The notes under the pieces are model-generated. The model saw only the letters and a list, made by a program, of their open reading frames with translations. It was not told the DNA's origin and made no database searches. Positions 1 to 7,860 of a stretch of 64,000 nucleotides of DNA are shown here, piece after piece. The position numbers were made by a program, and so were the translations under genes. The stretch's first letter is position 1. Every line of letters begins with the position of its first letter. Origin of the DNA: Pseudomonas sp. Irchel s3h14 (GTDB taxonomy: Bacteria > Pseudomonadota > Gammaproteobacteria > Pseudomonadales > Pseudomonadaceae); contig NZ_FYDJ01000004.1 of the NCBI RefSeq assembly GCF_900187425.1, positions 414,958 to 478,957 of the forward strand, in the 5' to 3' direction.

Positions 1-813
1 ACCACCCACGGCGGCAAAACGCAGGGGCCGAGGATCAAAGGCTTTCTGCTCGGCAGCGCTGACCAGCATTAGCAGCAACTGTGGCACTAGGATCAGACTT
101 TGGGGGCATCGGCTGGCCAGGCATCCCAGCAGTTGCGGCGCACTCACACCACTGGCGCCTTGAATGCCCAGTGTTTTCTGGCTTGGCAGACTCAATGTGG
201 CGCCAGCGTACAACGCCGCATAACAACCAATGTTTTCCAGCAAAATGGCCAGCGGCAGCAGGGCCAGATGGTGTTGCGGATCGGTGGTTTTGCTGGCTAG
301 GTCCAGTTCGCGGGTGACCCGCAGAATACTGTCGGCATTCAAGCACACACCTTTTGGGGTACCTGTAGTGCCCGAGGTGAACGTCAGTTTGGCGGTGCGT
401 TCAGGCAAGCGGCTCGGGTCGCTAAAAGCGCGGCACCAGAACTCGCCGCTCTTCTGGTAGCCGGCTGCTTGCAGTTCCTCTTGCAATGAAGGCTCGGCGA
501 TCACCCGTTCGGCTTGGCTTTGTTCCAGGCAATGTTTACGTTGCGCCGGGCTGAAAAAAGGCGGCAAGGCCACACAGGTCAGGCCTTCGCACAATATCGC
601 AATGTCCCAGAGCATAGCTTCGACGCCATTGCCCAGCGCCAATGCGATCACTTTGACGTGTTCATCGCGCAAGCGCTGCTGGCGATAAACAACTTCGGCA
701 TACAGCGTGGCGTAGTCCAGCTTTTGCTGATCGTCCCATAACGCAGTGGTATTGGTTTTACGCTCGGCATGGTTGCGCAGGGTCTGTTTGAAACGCTCCA
801 TTTCAGGCGACAT
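1..813 (-). CDS. AMP-binding acyl-CoA ligase-like protein (partial)
   Basis: The gene runs off the left edge, so only about 270 N-terminal residues are present. The P-loop of the adenylate-forming superfamily, TFTSGTTGTPKG, lies at about residues 144-155, which supports ATP-dependent activation of a carboxylic acid, most likely a fatty acid. The ATG at 813 overlaps the end of the upstream hemolysin-like gene by 11 bases, so the two are probably translationally coupled; a second in-frame ATG at 801 is possible. The substrate cannot be read from the visible part, and the C-terminal catalytic domain lies outside the window. Sure of the superfamily, not of the substrate. Confidence 0.85.
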   Translation of the reverse strand, partial: MSPEMERFKQTLRNHAERKTNTTALWDDQQKLDYATLYAEVVYRQQRLRDEHVKVIALALGNGVEAMLWDIAILCEGLTCVALPPFFSPAQRKHCLEQSQAERVIAEPSLQEELQAAGYQKSGEFWCRAFSDPSRLPERTAKLTFTSGTTGTPKGVCLNADSILRVTRELDLASKTTDPQHHLALLPLAILLENIGCYAALYAGATLSLPSQKTLGIQGASGVSAPQLLGCLASRCPQSLILVPQLLLMLVSAAEQKAFDPRPLRFAAVGG

Positions 814-1480
814 GGCAGGCCCCCTCCATGGACGTTGGCAAGCCCAAACGGCTAAACAGGCCAATGTTGCTTAGATGAATGAACCCGGCGCGTATGTTGC
901 CAACGTGGACCCAAGGCTTGCTTTCGTAGTAACTGCCCCAGGCGTGGCGGTCCTCGCCCAGCCGCGCAGGGTCGGCGGCACACAGCGTCACAGGTTTCAA
1001 ACCCAAGCGATGAAAACTGTTTACCAACCCCAGGTTTCCGGTAAAGGCCACCCACTCTAGACCGCCCATGGCCAGCAGGTAAGTCATCGCGATAATGCTC
1101 AGTCGTGCACTTCCTGTGCTGCTTGCCGCCAGATTACCCACCTCGACGATAACCGAACGGTCTATGGCCAAGTCCGCGGCGGCACTGATCAGCGGATCAA
1201 TCGCTTCGTCCAGATAACCCTCAAGAAACAGCGGTCCGGCGCTTGCCAGACGTACACCCACCACCGCATACAGCACGCCGAGCGCATCGCTCATGCCAAA
1301 CAACTCCGGCATGAAATGGCGAATGTCGGCACCGTGGGCCTTGCGAAAACGTTGCTGGATAAAGGTTTCGAAGGCGCACCGTTGCGGGTCGTCCGGCAGT
1401 GCTCTGACGAGATGCATCTGCGGTGTTTCGGCTTGGCCGAAATGCAGCGGCAACTGAACATTCCAGTTGAAATCGGACAT
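803..1480 (-). CDS. Thermostable hemolysin family protein
   Basis: The 225-residue product resembles the thermostable hemolysin (delta-VPH) family. It has an N-terminal region rich in acidic and aromatic residues, a central LYAVVGVRLA segment and a conserved IDRSVIVEVGNLA block. The family name comes from a Vibrio protein; in Pseudomonas the biochemical role is unclear. Members sit beside AMP-binding ligases, as here, which hints at acyl-group chemistry rather than cell lysis. No signal peptide is visible. The start at 1480 has a GGGGAGG ribosome binding site that can pair with an upstream CTCCCC (1491-1496 with 1506-1511), so part of the site may be folded away. Confidence 0.75.
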   Translation of the reverse strand: MSDFNWNVQLPLHFGQAETPQMHLVRALPDDPQRCAFETFIQQRFRKAHGADIRHFMPELFGMSDALGVLYAVVGVRLASAGPLFLEGYLDEAIDPLISAAADLAIDRSVIVEVGNLAASSTGSARLSIIAMTYLLAMGGLEWVAFTGNLGLVNSFHRLGLKPVTLCAADPARLGEDRHAWGSYYESKPWVHVGNIRAGFIHLSNIGLFSRLGLPTSMEGACHVA

Positions 1481-1678
1481 TGAAAAACACCTCCCCGGAG
1501 CAATTGGGGAGAAGTATCAAACGCATTTCTTAACGAAGTCTGAAGGTGAGAAAAGTTTTGGCGAAGTGGTCTTCAGATTGCCTTAAGGCTTGGCGGGCAG
1601 TGTAACGGCCGTCGGCTCGATGACTGGGCCCAGGCTGTTCGAATAAGTCGGCAGCCTATTACCTGCATGAGGCCCACA

Positions 1679-2221
1679 ATGACTCGCGATAAAACAATTC
1701 AGTGCTACGGAAAGCTGTCGATCACTTTGCACTGGCTAATGCTGGCGCTGTTCGTCGGCGTATACCTTTGCATCGAAATCAAGGGACTGTTGCCACGCGG
1801 CGATACTTTGAGAGGCTTGTTTCTCGGTTTACACGGGCTGTTCGGTCTTAGCATCTTTGCCCTGGTCTGGGTCCGTCTGCTTGGACGACTGACACCACGC
1901 CCGCACATCACGCCAACGTTGCCCGCCTGGCAGACCGGCACCTCTCACTTGATGCATCTGGCGCTGTATGTACTGATGATCGCCACGCCATTACTGGCCT
2001 GGCTGATGCTGGCAGCAGGAGGTAAACCGATGCCTTATTTCGGTTTTTTCCTGCCAGCGCCGGTGGCGGTCGATCCTGACTTGGCCAAGCAATTCAAGTA
2101 TTGGCACGAACTGCTCGGCAGCGCCGGTTATTGGCTGATCGGTGTACATGCGGCGGCGGGGTTGTTCCATCATTACTACGTGGGCGACAACACCTTAACC
2201 CGTATGCTGCCAAGGCGTTGA
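1679..2221 (+). CDS. Cytochrome b561 family membrane protein
   Basis: A product of about 180 residues with four hydrophobic segments and histidines placed as in bacterial cytochrome b561: one in the first helix (TLHWLML), one in GLHGLFG, one in the third-helix region (HLMHLALYV) and two near the C terminus (GVHAAAGLFHHYY). These are expected to bind two b-type hemes and pass electrons across the inner membrane, for example from quinol to superoxide. ATG at 1679 is preferred because the family usually starts just before a basic stretch and the first helix; ATG 1667 is in frame. Monocistronic, with about 280 bp to the next gene. Confidence 0.85.
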   Translation: MTRDKTIQCYGKLSITLHWLMLALFVGVYLCIEIKGLLPRGDTLRGLFLGLHGLFGLSIFALVWVRLLGRLTPRPHITPTLPAWQTGTSHLMHLALYVLMIATPLLAWLMLAAGGKPMPYFGFFLPAPVAVDPDLAKQFKYWHELLGSAGYWLIGVHAAAGLFHHYYVGDNTLTRMLPRR

Positions 2222-2420
2222 TAGCCCTTGCGTTGAGATACTGGCTGCGTGTGTCCGAGGGTTTTTCAGTGGGAATTGGTAGTCACTTAAGAATAAACGG
2301 TACGTCGTCAAAGCTTCAGAAAAAAGAGCTGCTCTCTCAGTGGTCCTCTAGACACTCTTGACCCAGACCAGGGGAAGCCTACTTCCACTCAAAATAAGGC
2401 GTTATCGCACAGAGGCGGAT

Positions 2421-2448
2421 GACCGCTATGGGTCGGTTAGCGACCACC
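2421..2448 (+). repeat. Left inverted repeat flanking the lone recombinase
   Basis: The 28 bases here match the reverse complement of 3146-3173 at 21 positions by eye; the conserved core is GCTATGGG-CGG-TAGCGAC. Together the two copies bracket the recombinase gene and look like the borders of a minimal mobile unit of about 750 bp. Confidence 0.6.
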
Positions 2449-2469
2449 ACCCATTGTGACTGATCCACC

Positions 2470-2497
2470 CTTGTCCTCCCTCAACGTGGAGGACAAG
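2470..2497 (+). promoter_or_regulatory. Perfect 10-bp inverted repeat over the recombinase ribosome binding site
   Basis: CTTGTCCTCC (2470-2479) and GGAGGACAAG (2488-2497) are perfect inverted repeats with an 8-base spacer, ending two bases before the ATG at 2500. The right arm contains the GGAGG ribosome binding site, so the mRNA hairpin would hide it. The layout of two arms and an 8-base spacer also fits a tyrosine-recombinase core site, so autoregulation or a crossover site are both possible. Confidence 0.6.
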
Positions 2498-2499
2498 CC

Positions 2500-3120
2500 A
2501 TGAACACTATTGCTACATACAGCCCTCAGCCTTGGAACAAGGGAAAGCTTGTCGGGCAGAAAGCCCCGCTCCGAGTCAGAGATATCTGGGCCATCCGCGT
2601 AAGACTTCAGCTTGCTGAGAAGACCCGTGATTTGGCGCTCTTCAACTTGGCCATCGATAGCAAGCTGAGTGCCTGTGACTTAACCAAGTTGCGAGTCCGA
2701 GACATTGCCCATGGGGAGCATGTGTCGTCACGGGCTATCGTGATGCAGCAGAAAACTCAGCATCCAGTGCAATTTGAAATCACTGAGCAAACCCGAACGG
2801 TTCTGGAGGCTTGGATGCATCAGGCGCGTCTTCACAGCGAGGACTTCTTGTTCCCGAGCCGGTTGCACGCCTCAGACCATCTTTCCACCAGGCAATACGC
2901 TCGAATAGTTAAAGCGTGGGTGACAGCCATCGGCCTTGACCCAACCATGTATGGTACCCACACGCTACGGAGAACTAAGGCCTCGTTGATCTATCGCAGG
3001 ACGAAGAACCTGAGAGCCGTACAACTCCTGCTTGGTCATACGAAGCTTGAAAGCACTGTTAGATACATGGGCATCGAGGTCTATGATGCCTTGGAAATGG
3101 CGGAGCAGACGGAAGTCTGA
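2500..3120 (+). CDS. Short tyrosine recombinase, catalytic Arg I position is Ser
   Basis: A 206-residue protein that is essentially a bare catalytic domain of the tyrosine recombinase family, without the usual N-terminal core-binding domain. Visible active-site blocks are HTLRRT (His-x-x-Arg box), LLGHTKLESTVRYMG (His and the nucleophilic Tyr). Where the first catalytic arginine is expected (pattern KLRxCDL / GLRxxEL) this copy reads KLSACDL, encoded AGT, one base from CGT. If that alignment is right the enzyme may be inactive. It is a lone gene bracketed by inverted repeats and has its ribosome binding site in a hairpin. Recombinase family sure; activity doubtful. Confidence 0.85.
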   Translation: MNTIATYSPQPWNKGKLVGQKAPLRVRDIWAIRVRLQLAEKTRDLALFNLAIDSKLSACDLTKLRVRDIAHGEHVSSRAIVMQQKTQHPVQFEITEQTRTVLEAWMHQARLHSEDFLFPSRLHASDHLSTRQYARIVKAWVTAIGLDPTMYGTHTLRRTKASLIYRRTKNLRAVQLLLGHTKLESTVRYMGIEVYDALEMAEQTEV

Positions 3121-3129
3121 CCATTCACT

Positions 3130-3154
3130 GCGACGGTCGATGCTAGACCGTCGC
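3130..3154 (+). terminator. Hairpin after the recombinase gene
   Basis: GCGACGGTC and GACCGTCGC form a perfect 9-bp stem with a 7-base loop 9 bases after the recombinase stop. There is no run of T behind it, so it may be a mobile-unit end structure rather than an intrinsic terminator; it overlaps the right flanking repeat. Confidence 0.45.
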
Positions 3155-3173
3155 TATCCGTCCCATAGCCGCC
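3146..3173 (-). repeat. Right inverted repeat flanking the lone recombinase
   Basis: Inverted partner of 2421-2448, 21 of 28 positions matching by eye. It lies just behind the recombinase stop. Confidence 0.6.
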
Positions 3174-3236
3174 AATCAATTGTGTCTACAAAATCGGGGG
3201 GCATTCAAATCAGAGGGCAGTCTTGCGCTGAGTAAT

Positions 3237-3455
3237 TTATGACTGGCGTATCCTCAAAATGGAATCTGTGATGGCTTGAGCATTAGTGTCCAGCGTTTCC
3301 ATGGCCGACATCGCATTAGCGGCAACACTTCCTACCCCATTTTCTGAGAGCCACTTGGTTATTTCTTCTATAGCTGCACTTAAGGCGTGCTGGTTGTGGA
3401 GGAGCAATGTCAGAGCGTCCGCCGTGGCGATCTTGCAGTCTGAGTAATCTGGCAT
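3237..3455 (-). CDS. Small conserved hypothetical protein (72 aa)
   Basis: The 72-residue product is mostly predicted helix, with DALTLLLHNQHALSAAIEEITKWL followed by a Gly-Val linker and a second helix ending NAQAITDSILRIRQS. I do not recognise a named domain. Composition and codon use look like an ordinary Pseudomonas gene, and small proteins of this style are common beside mobile elements in the genus. It is convergent with the recombinase gene and has no operon partner. Function unknown. Confidence 0.5.
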   Translation of the reverse strand: MPDYSDCKIATADALTLLLHNQHALSAAIEEITKWLSENGVGSVAANAMSAMETLDTNAQAITDSILRIRQS

Positions 3456-3689
3456 GGCGGTCGTCCTTGAGGAATGATGCCGGAAGCCTAGCTCATCTCG
3501 TCTTTGGCTGAGACTGGCCGACAGCTGCCCGCCATGATAGGCGGCAGATGGACAAATGCTGACGCTCGCCGGTATCTGCTCTGCTGGCCCTTTGTCACTT
3601 CAGGTCAGACCCAACGACGCTTTACTACAGAGTCCGGCCATCCTGATAGAATCGATCAGGTTATAGATAACACCCTTCTGAGAAATGGT

Positions 3690-3754
3690 ATGAATACTGA
3701 ATTGATGGAAGATGAGATGCGCCGGGCGCTATTCGGTGATTCTGAGCCTTCTGC
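3690..3754 (+). pseudogene. 5' part of a gene split by the IS66-type transposon
   Basis: The frame opens at ATG 3690 (MNTELMEDEMRRALFG, then DSEPSA). It is cut after CCTTCTGC (3747-3754), which is the left copy of the 8-bp target duplication. Joining the codon at 3747 to 15191 gives one open frame of 110 codons that continues as SEPSAPAINSDVQD and ends at 15466. Before insertion this was therefore an intact small gene. The N-terminal part is acidic and the C-terminal part basic. A longer open frame through the junction up to 3815 exists only because of transposon sequence. Confidence 0.8.
3747..3754. repeat. Left target-site duplication of the transposon (CCTTCTGC)
   Basis: The same 8 bases occur at 15191-15198, right after the far transposon end. 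Eight bases is the usual duplication length for the IS66 family. Confidence 0.85.
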
Positions 3755-3773
3755 GTATCCGTCCGGCCAAGTC
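3755..3773 (+). repeat. Left inverted repeat of the IS66 and of the whole transposon
   Basis: GTATCCGTCCGGCCAAGTC follows directly on the left target duplication and matches the inner right end at 14 of 19 bases. Confidence 0.8.
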
Positions 3774-3857
3774 ATCTACTCACCCCCGCAAAGCCAAGAC
3801 ATGGTGTGCACTTAAATTTAAGTGGGCACCAGTTCTAGCCTTTTAAGCGGGTATTTC

Positions 3858-4190
3858 ATGCAGCCACAACGCCGTTCCTACTCTAAGTCCTTCAAAGCCC
3901 AGGTCATTCAAGAGCGTGCCCAGCCCGGCGCTTCGATTGCCAGCATCGCGCTCAGCCATAGCCTCAACGCAAACCTCGTGCACAAATGGATTCGGGTGCA
4001 AGCGCAGAGAAGCCCGGCGCTGCAACCTGCATTCATTCCGTTACCCATGCAGCTGGCCGTAGCAAATTCGCACGCAGCATCATCGAACATCTGCGTTGAA
4101 ATCCAGCACCCGCGCGGCACCGTCAAAATGAACTGGCCAACCGAGAGTGCTGCTGCCTGCGCGACCTTTCTTCGAGACCTGCTGCGATGA
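3858..4190 (+). CDS. tnpA: IS66 accessory protein TnpA
   Basis: A 110-residue protein with the N-terminal helix-turn-helix typical of the IS66 orf1 (OrfA_TnpA) family: RRSYSKSFKAQVIQE, then SIASIALSHSLNANLVHKWIR. It is thought to bind DNA and is needed for IS66 transposition with TnpB and TnpC. ATG 3858 is chosen because family members start at MQPQRRSYS; an earlier in-frame ATG at 3822 would add 12 atypical residues. It overlaps tnpB by 4 bases (ATGA), implying coupled translation. Full length for the family and apparently intact. Confidence 0.9.
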   Translation: MQPQRRSYSKSFKAQVIQERAQPGASIASIALSHSLNANLVHKWIRVQAQRSPALQPAFIPLPMQLAVANSHAASSNICVEIQHPRGTVKMNWPTESAAACATFLRDLLR

Positions 4191-4522
4191 TCCGCATCGA
4201 CTCCATCTGGCTCGCCACCGAGCCGATGGACATGCGAGCTGGCACCGAGACTGCGTTGGCCAGAGTGATCTCGGTGTTCGGTGCGGCGAAGCCGCACTGT
4301 GCTTATCTGTTCGCCAACCGCCGCGCCACTCGTATGAAAGTTCTGGTGCATGACGGCTTCGGTATCTGGCTGGCTGCTCGCCGGTTGAACCAAGGTAAGT
4401 TCCACTGGCCAAGCATTCACCATGGCGCTGAAATAGAGTTGGATACCGAGCAACTCCAGGCCTTGGTGTTGGGCCTGCCATGGCAGCGCGCGGGCTCCGG
4501 CGGTATGATCACACTGCTTTAA
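4187..4522 (+). CDS. tnpB: IS66 accessory protein TnpB
   Basis: A 111-residue protein of the IS66 Orf2-like family. The pattern IWLATEPMDMRAGTETALARV, the FANRRATRMKVLVHDGFGIWL block and the C-terminal LPWQRAG are characteristic. The function is essential for transposition but biochemically vague. The start codon overlaps the tnpA stop. A gap of about 60 bases separates it from tnpC. Intact and of normal length. Confidence 0.92.
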   Translation: MIRIDSIWLATEPMDMRAGTETALARVISVFGAAKPHCAYLFANRRATRMKVLVHDGFGIWLAARRLNQGKFHWPSIHHGAEIELDTEQLQALVLGLPWQRAGSGGMITLL

Positions 4523-4583
4523 CTGCTGCCATTAGCCTATCGGTCTATCGCCGCGAATTACCTGGTTTGGCAAAATCGGCACC

Positions 4584-5570
4584 ATGACTTCGCTCCCCAA
4601 TCTCGATCACCTTACCCCTGAACAACTGCGCACTTTAGCGGCGCAGTTAATACAGCGTGTCGAGACACTCGACCAGCAAGTCGAGACGATGGGCAAGACG
4701 GTCGAGACCATGGGCAAGAAGATCCACCGCGACCAAACGGTTATCGAGAAGCTGACTCACGAGATTGCGCAGCTCAAGCGCTTGAAGTTTGCCAAGCGCA
4801 GCGAGCAGTTGAATCCGCAGCAGGCCAGCTTGCTCGATTACCTGATCGATACCGATATCGCGGCAATTGAAGCTGAGCTTCAAGCCTTGCAAGCAGCACC
4901 AGCGCAGGCCGAGAAAAAGCAAAAGCCCAAGCGCACGGCGTTGCCGCCAGAGTTTCCACGCACGTTGATCCATCACGAACCGGACAACACCCACTGCCAA
5001 TGCGGCTGTGCACTCAAGCGCATCGGTGAGGACGTCAGCGAGAAGCTGGACTACACGCCCGGCGTATTTACCGTCGAGCGCCATGTCCGTGGCAAGTGGG
5101 TATGCGATGACTGCGAAACGCTGATACAGGCACCCGTTCCGGCACAGGTCATCGACAAGGGCATCCCGACCGCCGGACTACTTGCCCACGTCATGATCGC
5201 GAAGTTTGCTGACCATCTGCCTCTTTACCGTCAGGAAACGATTTTCGGTCGAGCGGGCTTGGCGATTCCACGTTCGACGTTGGCTCAATGGGTTGGTGTG
5301 ACAGGTGTGCAGTTACAGCCTCTGGTCGATGCGCTGCGTGACGTAGTGCTAGGGCGCCAGGTCATCCACGCCGATGAAACACCCGTGCAGATGCTCGCTC
5401 CGGGCTCGAAGAAAACACACCGTTCCTATGTTTGGGCCTACGCCACCAGCCAGTTCTGCGAAACAGCGGCTGTCGTTTATGACTTCAGCTCTAGCCGAGC
5501 AGGTGAGCATGCTCGCAACTTCCTGCAAGACTGGAAGGGCAAGCTGGTCTGTGATGATTTTGGTGGTTAT
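4584..5570 (+). pseudogene. tnpC: IS66 transposase TnpC, N-terminal part, interrupted by RIT
   Basis: This stretch encodes about 329 residues: an N-terminal coiled coil (about 1-100, leucine/valine/glutamate rich), a zinc-finger-like block (CQCGCAL, then CDDCETL) and the first half of the DDE catalytic domain, including VIHADETPVQML, which holds the first catalytic aspartate. The frame is broken after DDFGGY by the RIT inverted repeat and reaches a stop about 10 bases later. The C-terminal part resumes at 8971 in the order expected (GYKASFELG). Adding both parts gives about 520 residues, the normal TnpC length, so the split is due to insertion only. Confidence 0.92.
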
Positions 5571-5589
5571 GTTGCGGCCTGAGTTATGT
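5561..5589 (+). repeat. Left 29-bp inverted repeat of the RIT element
   Basis: All 29 bases are the reverse complement of 8918-8946. The outer ten, TGGTGGTTAT, nearly match the tnpC target (TGCTGGTTAC at 8967-8976), as expected for insertion by a tyrosine recombinase at a site resembling its own end. Confidence 0.85.
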
Positions 5590-5692
5590 GATCCCGACCG
5601 AGCGAATAGGCAGTTTCTCTGTTGTCGATAGGCGATTGACGCAACATAAATTGCAGCGCCTTGGTAGACCTTCATCCCCTGGAGTGTCTGCC

Positions 5693-6919
5693 ATGTTCGA
5701 GAATATCTATTCTTCAAACGCTGCCTGTAAACGCCATCGTGCGGGATCGCTGGCCGCTGAACGCGAGCGATATCTACAGCACTGTGCTGAGCAGGGCTGT
5801 ACGCATGCCTCCCTTTACTTGAAGGCGTGCTGCTTGCTTTGGATCGCCGAGCGGGTGCAGCCAAGCGACCTCAATGCAATCAATTCGTCACGGCTGCGCC
5901 AGATCATTCACGAAGGGCCATTGCCGGCCAATTCTCCTGCAACTGCTACGACGTTGATAAACACCGCAAGACCTTGGTTTAAGTTCCTAGGCTGGTGGCA
6001 AGAGCCAACGGCGGAGCCAATTCCATTCGAGGAGAATCTTGAGCTTTTCGTCTCGTGGATGCGGGATGAACGCGGTTTGACACCATGTACCATCAGTCAA
6101 TGGCGCAGTCGAGCGGCAACCTTTTTGCGCTGGAGCTTCAACACAGGCCGCCGATTTTCGACGCTTAGCCCCGAGGATATTGATGCCTACTTCATCACCT
6201 ACGGTGCGCAACGGTGGTCGCGAATTTCGGCAGGGCACGTCGCAACAATGTTGCGGGTATTCCTGCGCTACGCGGCAACGCAGGGAACATGCAGCAGTAC
6301 ATTGGCCGACTCGATCCGCTCCCCGCGACATTACGCCCTGGAGTCACTTCCCTATGCGCTGAGCTGGGAGGATGTTCAGCGAGTACTCGCAACTACAAAT
6401 TCAAGTTCTGAACTCGATGTGCGCGACCGAGCCATCCTGATGCTTCTCGCCATCTACGGTTTGCGCCGAGGAGAAGTTGCCGCACTCCGGTTGGATCAGA
6501 TCGACTGGGCTGCTGGCCAATTGCGTATTTGGCGATTGAAGCGCCGTCAGCCGCAGGTTTACCCATTGGTCTCCACAGTGGCTGAGGCATTAGCGCAATA
6601 CGTCGACACAGTGCGTCCGAAGGTACTGCACCCTGAGATATTCATCCGAACTCGGGCGCCGCGAATCCCCATCTCCGCTGCTGGGCTATACAACATCGTC
6701 AGCGGCAGATTGCGCCTGCTCAACATACAAGCTGCACATTTGGGGCCGCACGCGCTTCGACATGCATGCGCGGCCAGGCTGCTCGCCAATGGGCTGAGTC
6801 TCAAGGAGATTGGCGACCACCTTGGCCACCGCAGCACATCGGCGACAATGACGTACACCAAGGTGGATCTGGTCTCGTTACGTGAAGTCGGTGACTTCGA
6901 CCTGGGAGACCTGCTATGA
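5693..6919 (+). CDS. ritA: RIT tyrosine recombinase A
   Basis: A 408-residue tyrosine recombinase. An N-terminal helical core-binding domain lies at about 100-200, followed by the catalytic domain with the three expected boxes: IYGLRRGEVAALRL (first Arg), HALRHACAARLL (His-x-x-Arg) and LGHRSTSATMTYTKV (His and the Tyr nucleophile). ATG 5693 is chosen because it has GGAG 8 bases upstream and gives the usual length; the open frame extends upstream to the inverted repeat without a better start. It overlaps ritB by 4 bases. First gene of the trio; all catalytic residues are present. Confidence 0.9.
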   Translation: MFENIYSSNAACKRHRAGSLAAERERYLQHCAEQGCTHASLYLKACCLLWIAERVQPSDLNAINSSRLRQIIHEGPLPANSPATATTLINTARPWFKFLGWWQEPTAEPIPFEENLELFVSWMRDERGLTPCTISQWRSRAATFLRWSFNTGRRFSTLSPEDIDAYFITYGAQRWSRISAGHVATMLRVFLRYAATQGTCSSTLADSIRSPRHYALESLPYALSWEDVQRVLATTNSSSELDVRDRAILMLLAIYGLRRGEVAALRLDQIDWAAGQLRIWRLKRRQPQVYPLVSTVAEALAQYVDTVRPKVLHPEIFIRTRAPRIPISAAGLYNIVSGRLRLLNIQAAHLGPHALRHACAARLLANGLSLKEIGDHLGHRSTSATMTYTKVDLVSLREVGDFDLGDLL

Positions 6920-7860
6920 GAACCTTGGACGTAGTCAATGCCTACGTGGCTGTCCGTCGTGCCCAAGGCGTGGGCCTGAATAGCAGTGCCAGAGTGCTGC
7001 GTCAGTTTGCACGTGAGACTGGAAACCTACCGCTCCCCGAAGTTACTCCAGAGGCAGTAGCCGCATTTCTGCACGGGCACGGTGAGCTAAGCGCTACGTG
7101 GAAGACGAAGCGAGGATTACTTGTTAGCTTTTATCGCTTCGCAATCGCACGTGGCCACGCAACGATCTCGCCCCTGCCGGAACGACCACCACAGCTTCCA
7201 CCGGCACAGACGCCCTATGTCTATGCCACCGCAGAAATACAGCACCTGTTAGATGCCACCGTCATACTGAGTACCTCGCTCAGTCGCCTTCAAGCTGCGA
7301 CATACAGAACCCTCCTGCTGATCCTTTACGGTGCTGGGTTGCGCGTCGGCGAGGCGATCAGACTAAACCTCTGTGACGTCGACCTCGAGCAGCGAATCAT
7401 CACCGTTCGTGACACAAAGTTTTATAAGACAAGGCTGGTGCCGATTGGGCCCAGGCTGGCATCGAAACTGCGAGTCTATCTACGACAACGTTGCGCGCTA
7501 GCACTTCCACTAGGCCAAGACTCTGCCCTGCTGTGCACTCGTACTGGCCATCGCCTGAACTACCAATACGTCATAACTCTGTTCCAACGCGTTCGTTTGG
7601 CGGCAGGCATTGCTCGCCCAACAGGCGAGCTACGGCCTCCGCGCCTCCATGATCTGCGGCATACAGCCGCCGTACATCGTGTACTGGGATGGTATCGCAC
7701 CGGCAAGGATGTACAGCGGCTATTGCCGCAATTGGCAACGTATCTGGGGCACGTCGACATAAGGTCGACTCAGCGCTATTTGCACATGACTCCCGAACTG
7801 TTGCACGAAGCTAGTCGCCGATTTGCCATTTATTCAGGCCAGGAGATTGATCATGATTGA
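6916..7860 (+). CDS. ritB: RIT tyrosine recombinase B
   Basis: A 314-residue tyrosine recombinase with YGAGLRVGEAIRLNL (first Arg), LHDLRHTAAVHRV (His-x-x-Arg) and TYLGHVDIRSTQRYLHM (His and Tyr). Between the second and third boxes it has an insertion, GWYRTGKDVQRLLPQLA, that is typical of the middle RIT protein. The ATG overlaps the ritA stop (ATGA), and the stop lies 8 bases inside ritC. The tight overlaps suggest the three proteins are made in fixed ratio and act together. Confidence 0.9.
   Translation: MRTLDVVNAYVAVRRAQGVGLNSSARVLRQFARETGNLPLPEVTPEAVAAFLHGHGELSATWKTKRGLLVSFYRFAIARGHATISPLPERPPQLPPAQTPYVYATAEIQHLLDATVILSTSLSRLQAATYRTLLLILYGAGLRVGEAIRLNLCDVDLEQRIITVRDTKFYKTRLVPIGPRLASKLRVYLRQRCALALPLGQDSALLCTRTGHRLNYQYVITLFQRVRLAAGIARPTGELRPPRLHDLRHTAAVHRVLGWYRTGKDVQRLLPQLATYLGHVDIRSTQRYLHMTPELLHEASRRFAIYSGQEIDHD

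Noticed and set aside
3504..3815. 103-codon frame running across the left transposon end
   Set aside because: The true start of the split gene is ATG 3690, and the last 20 codons are transposon sequence.
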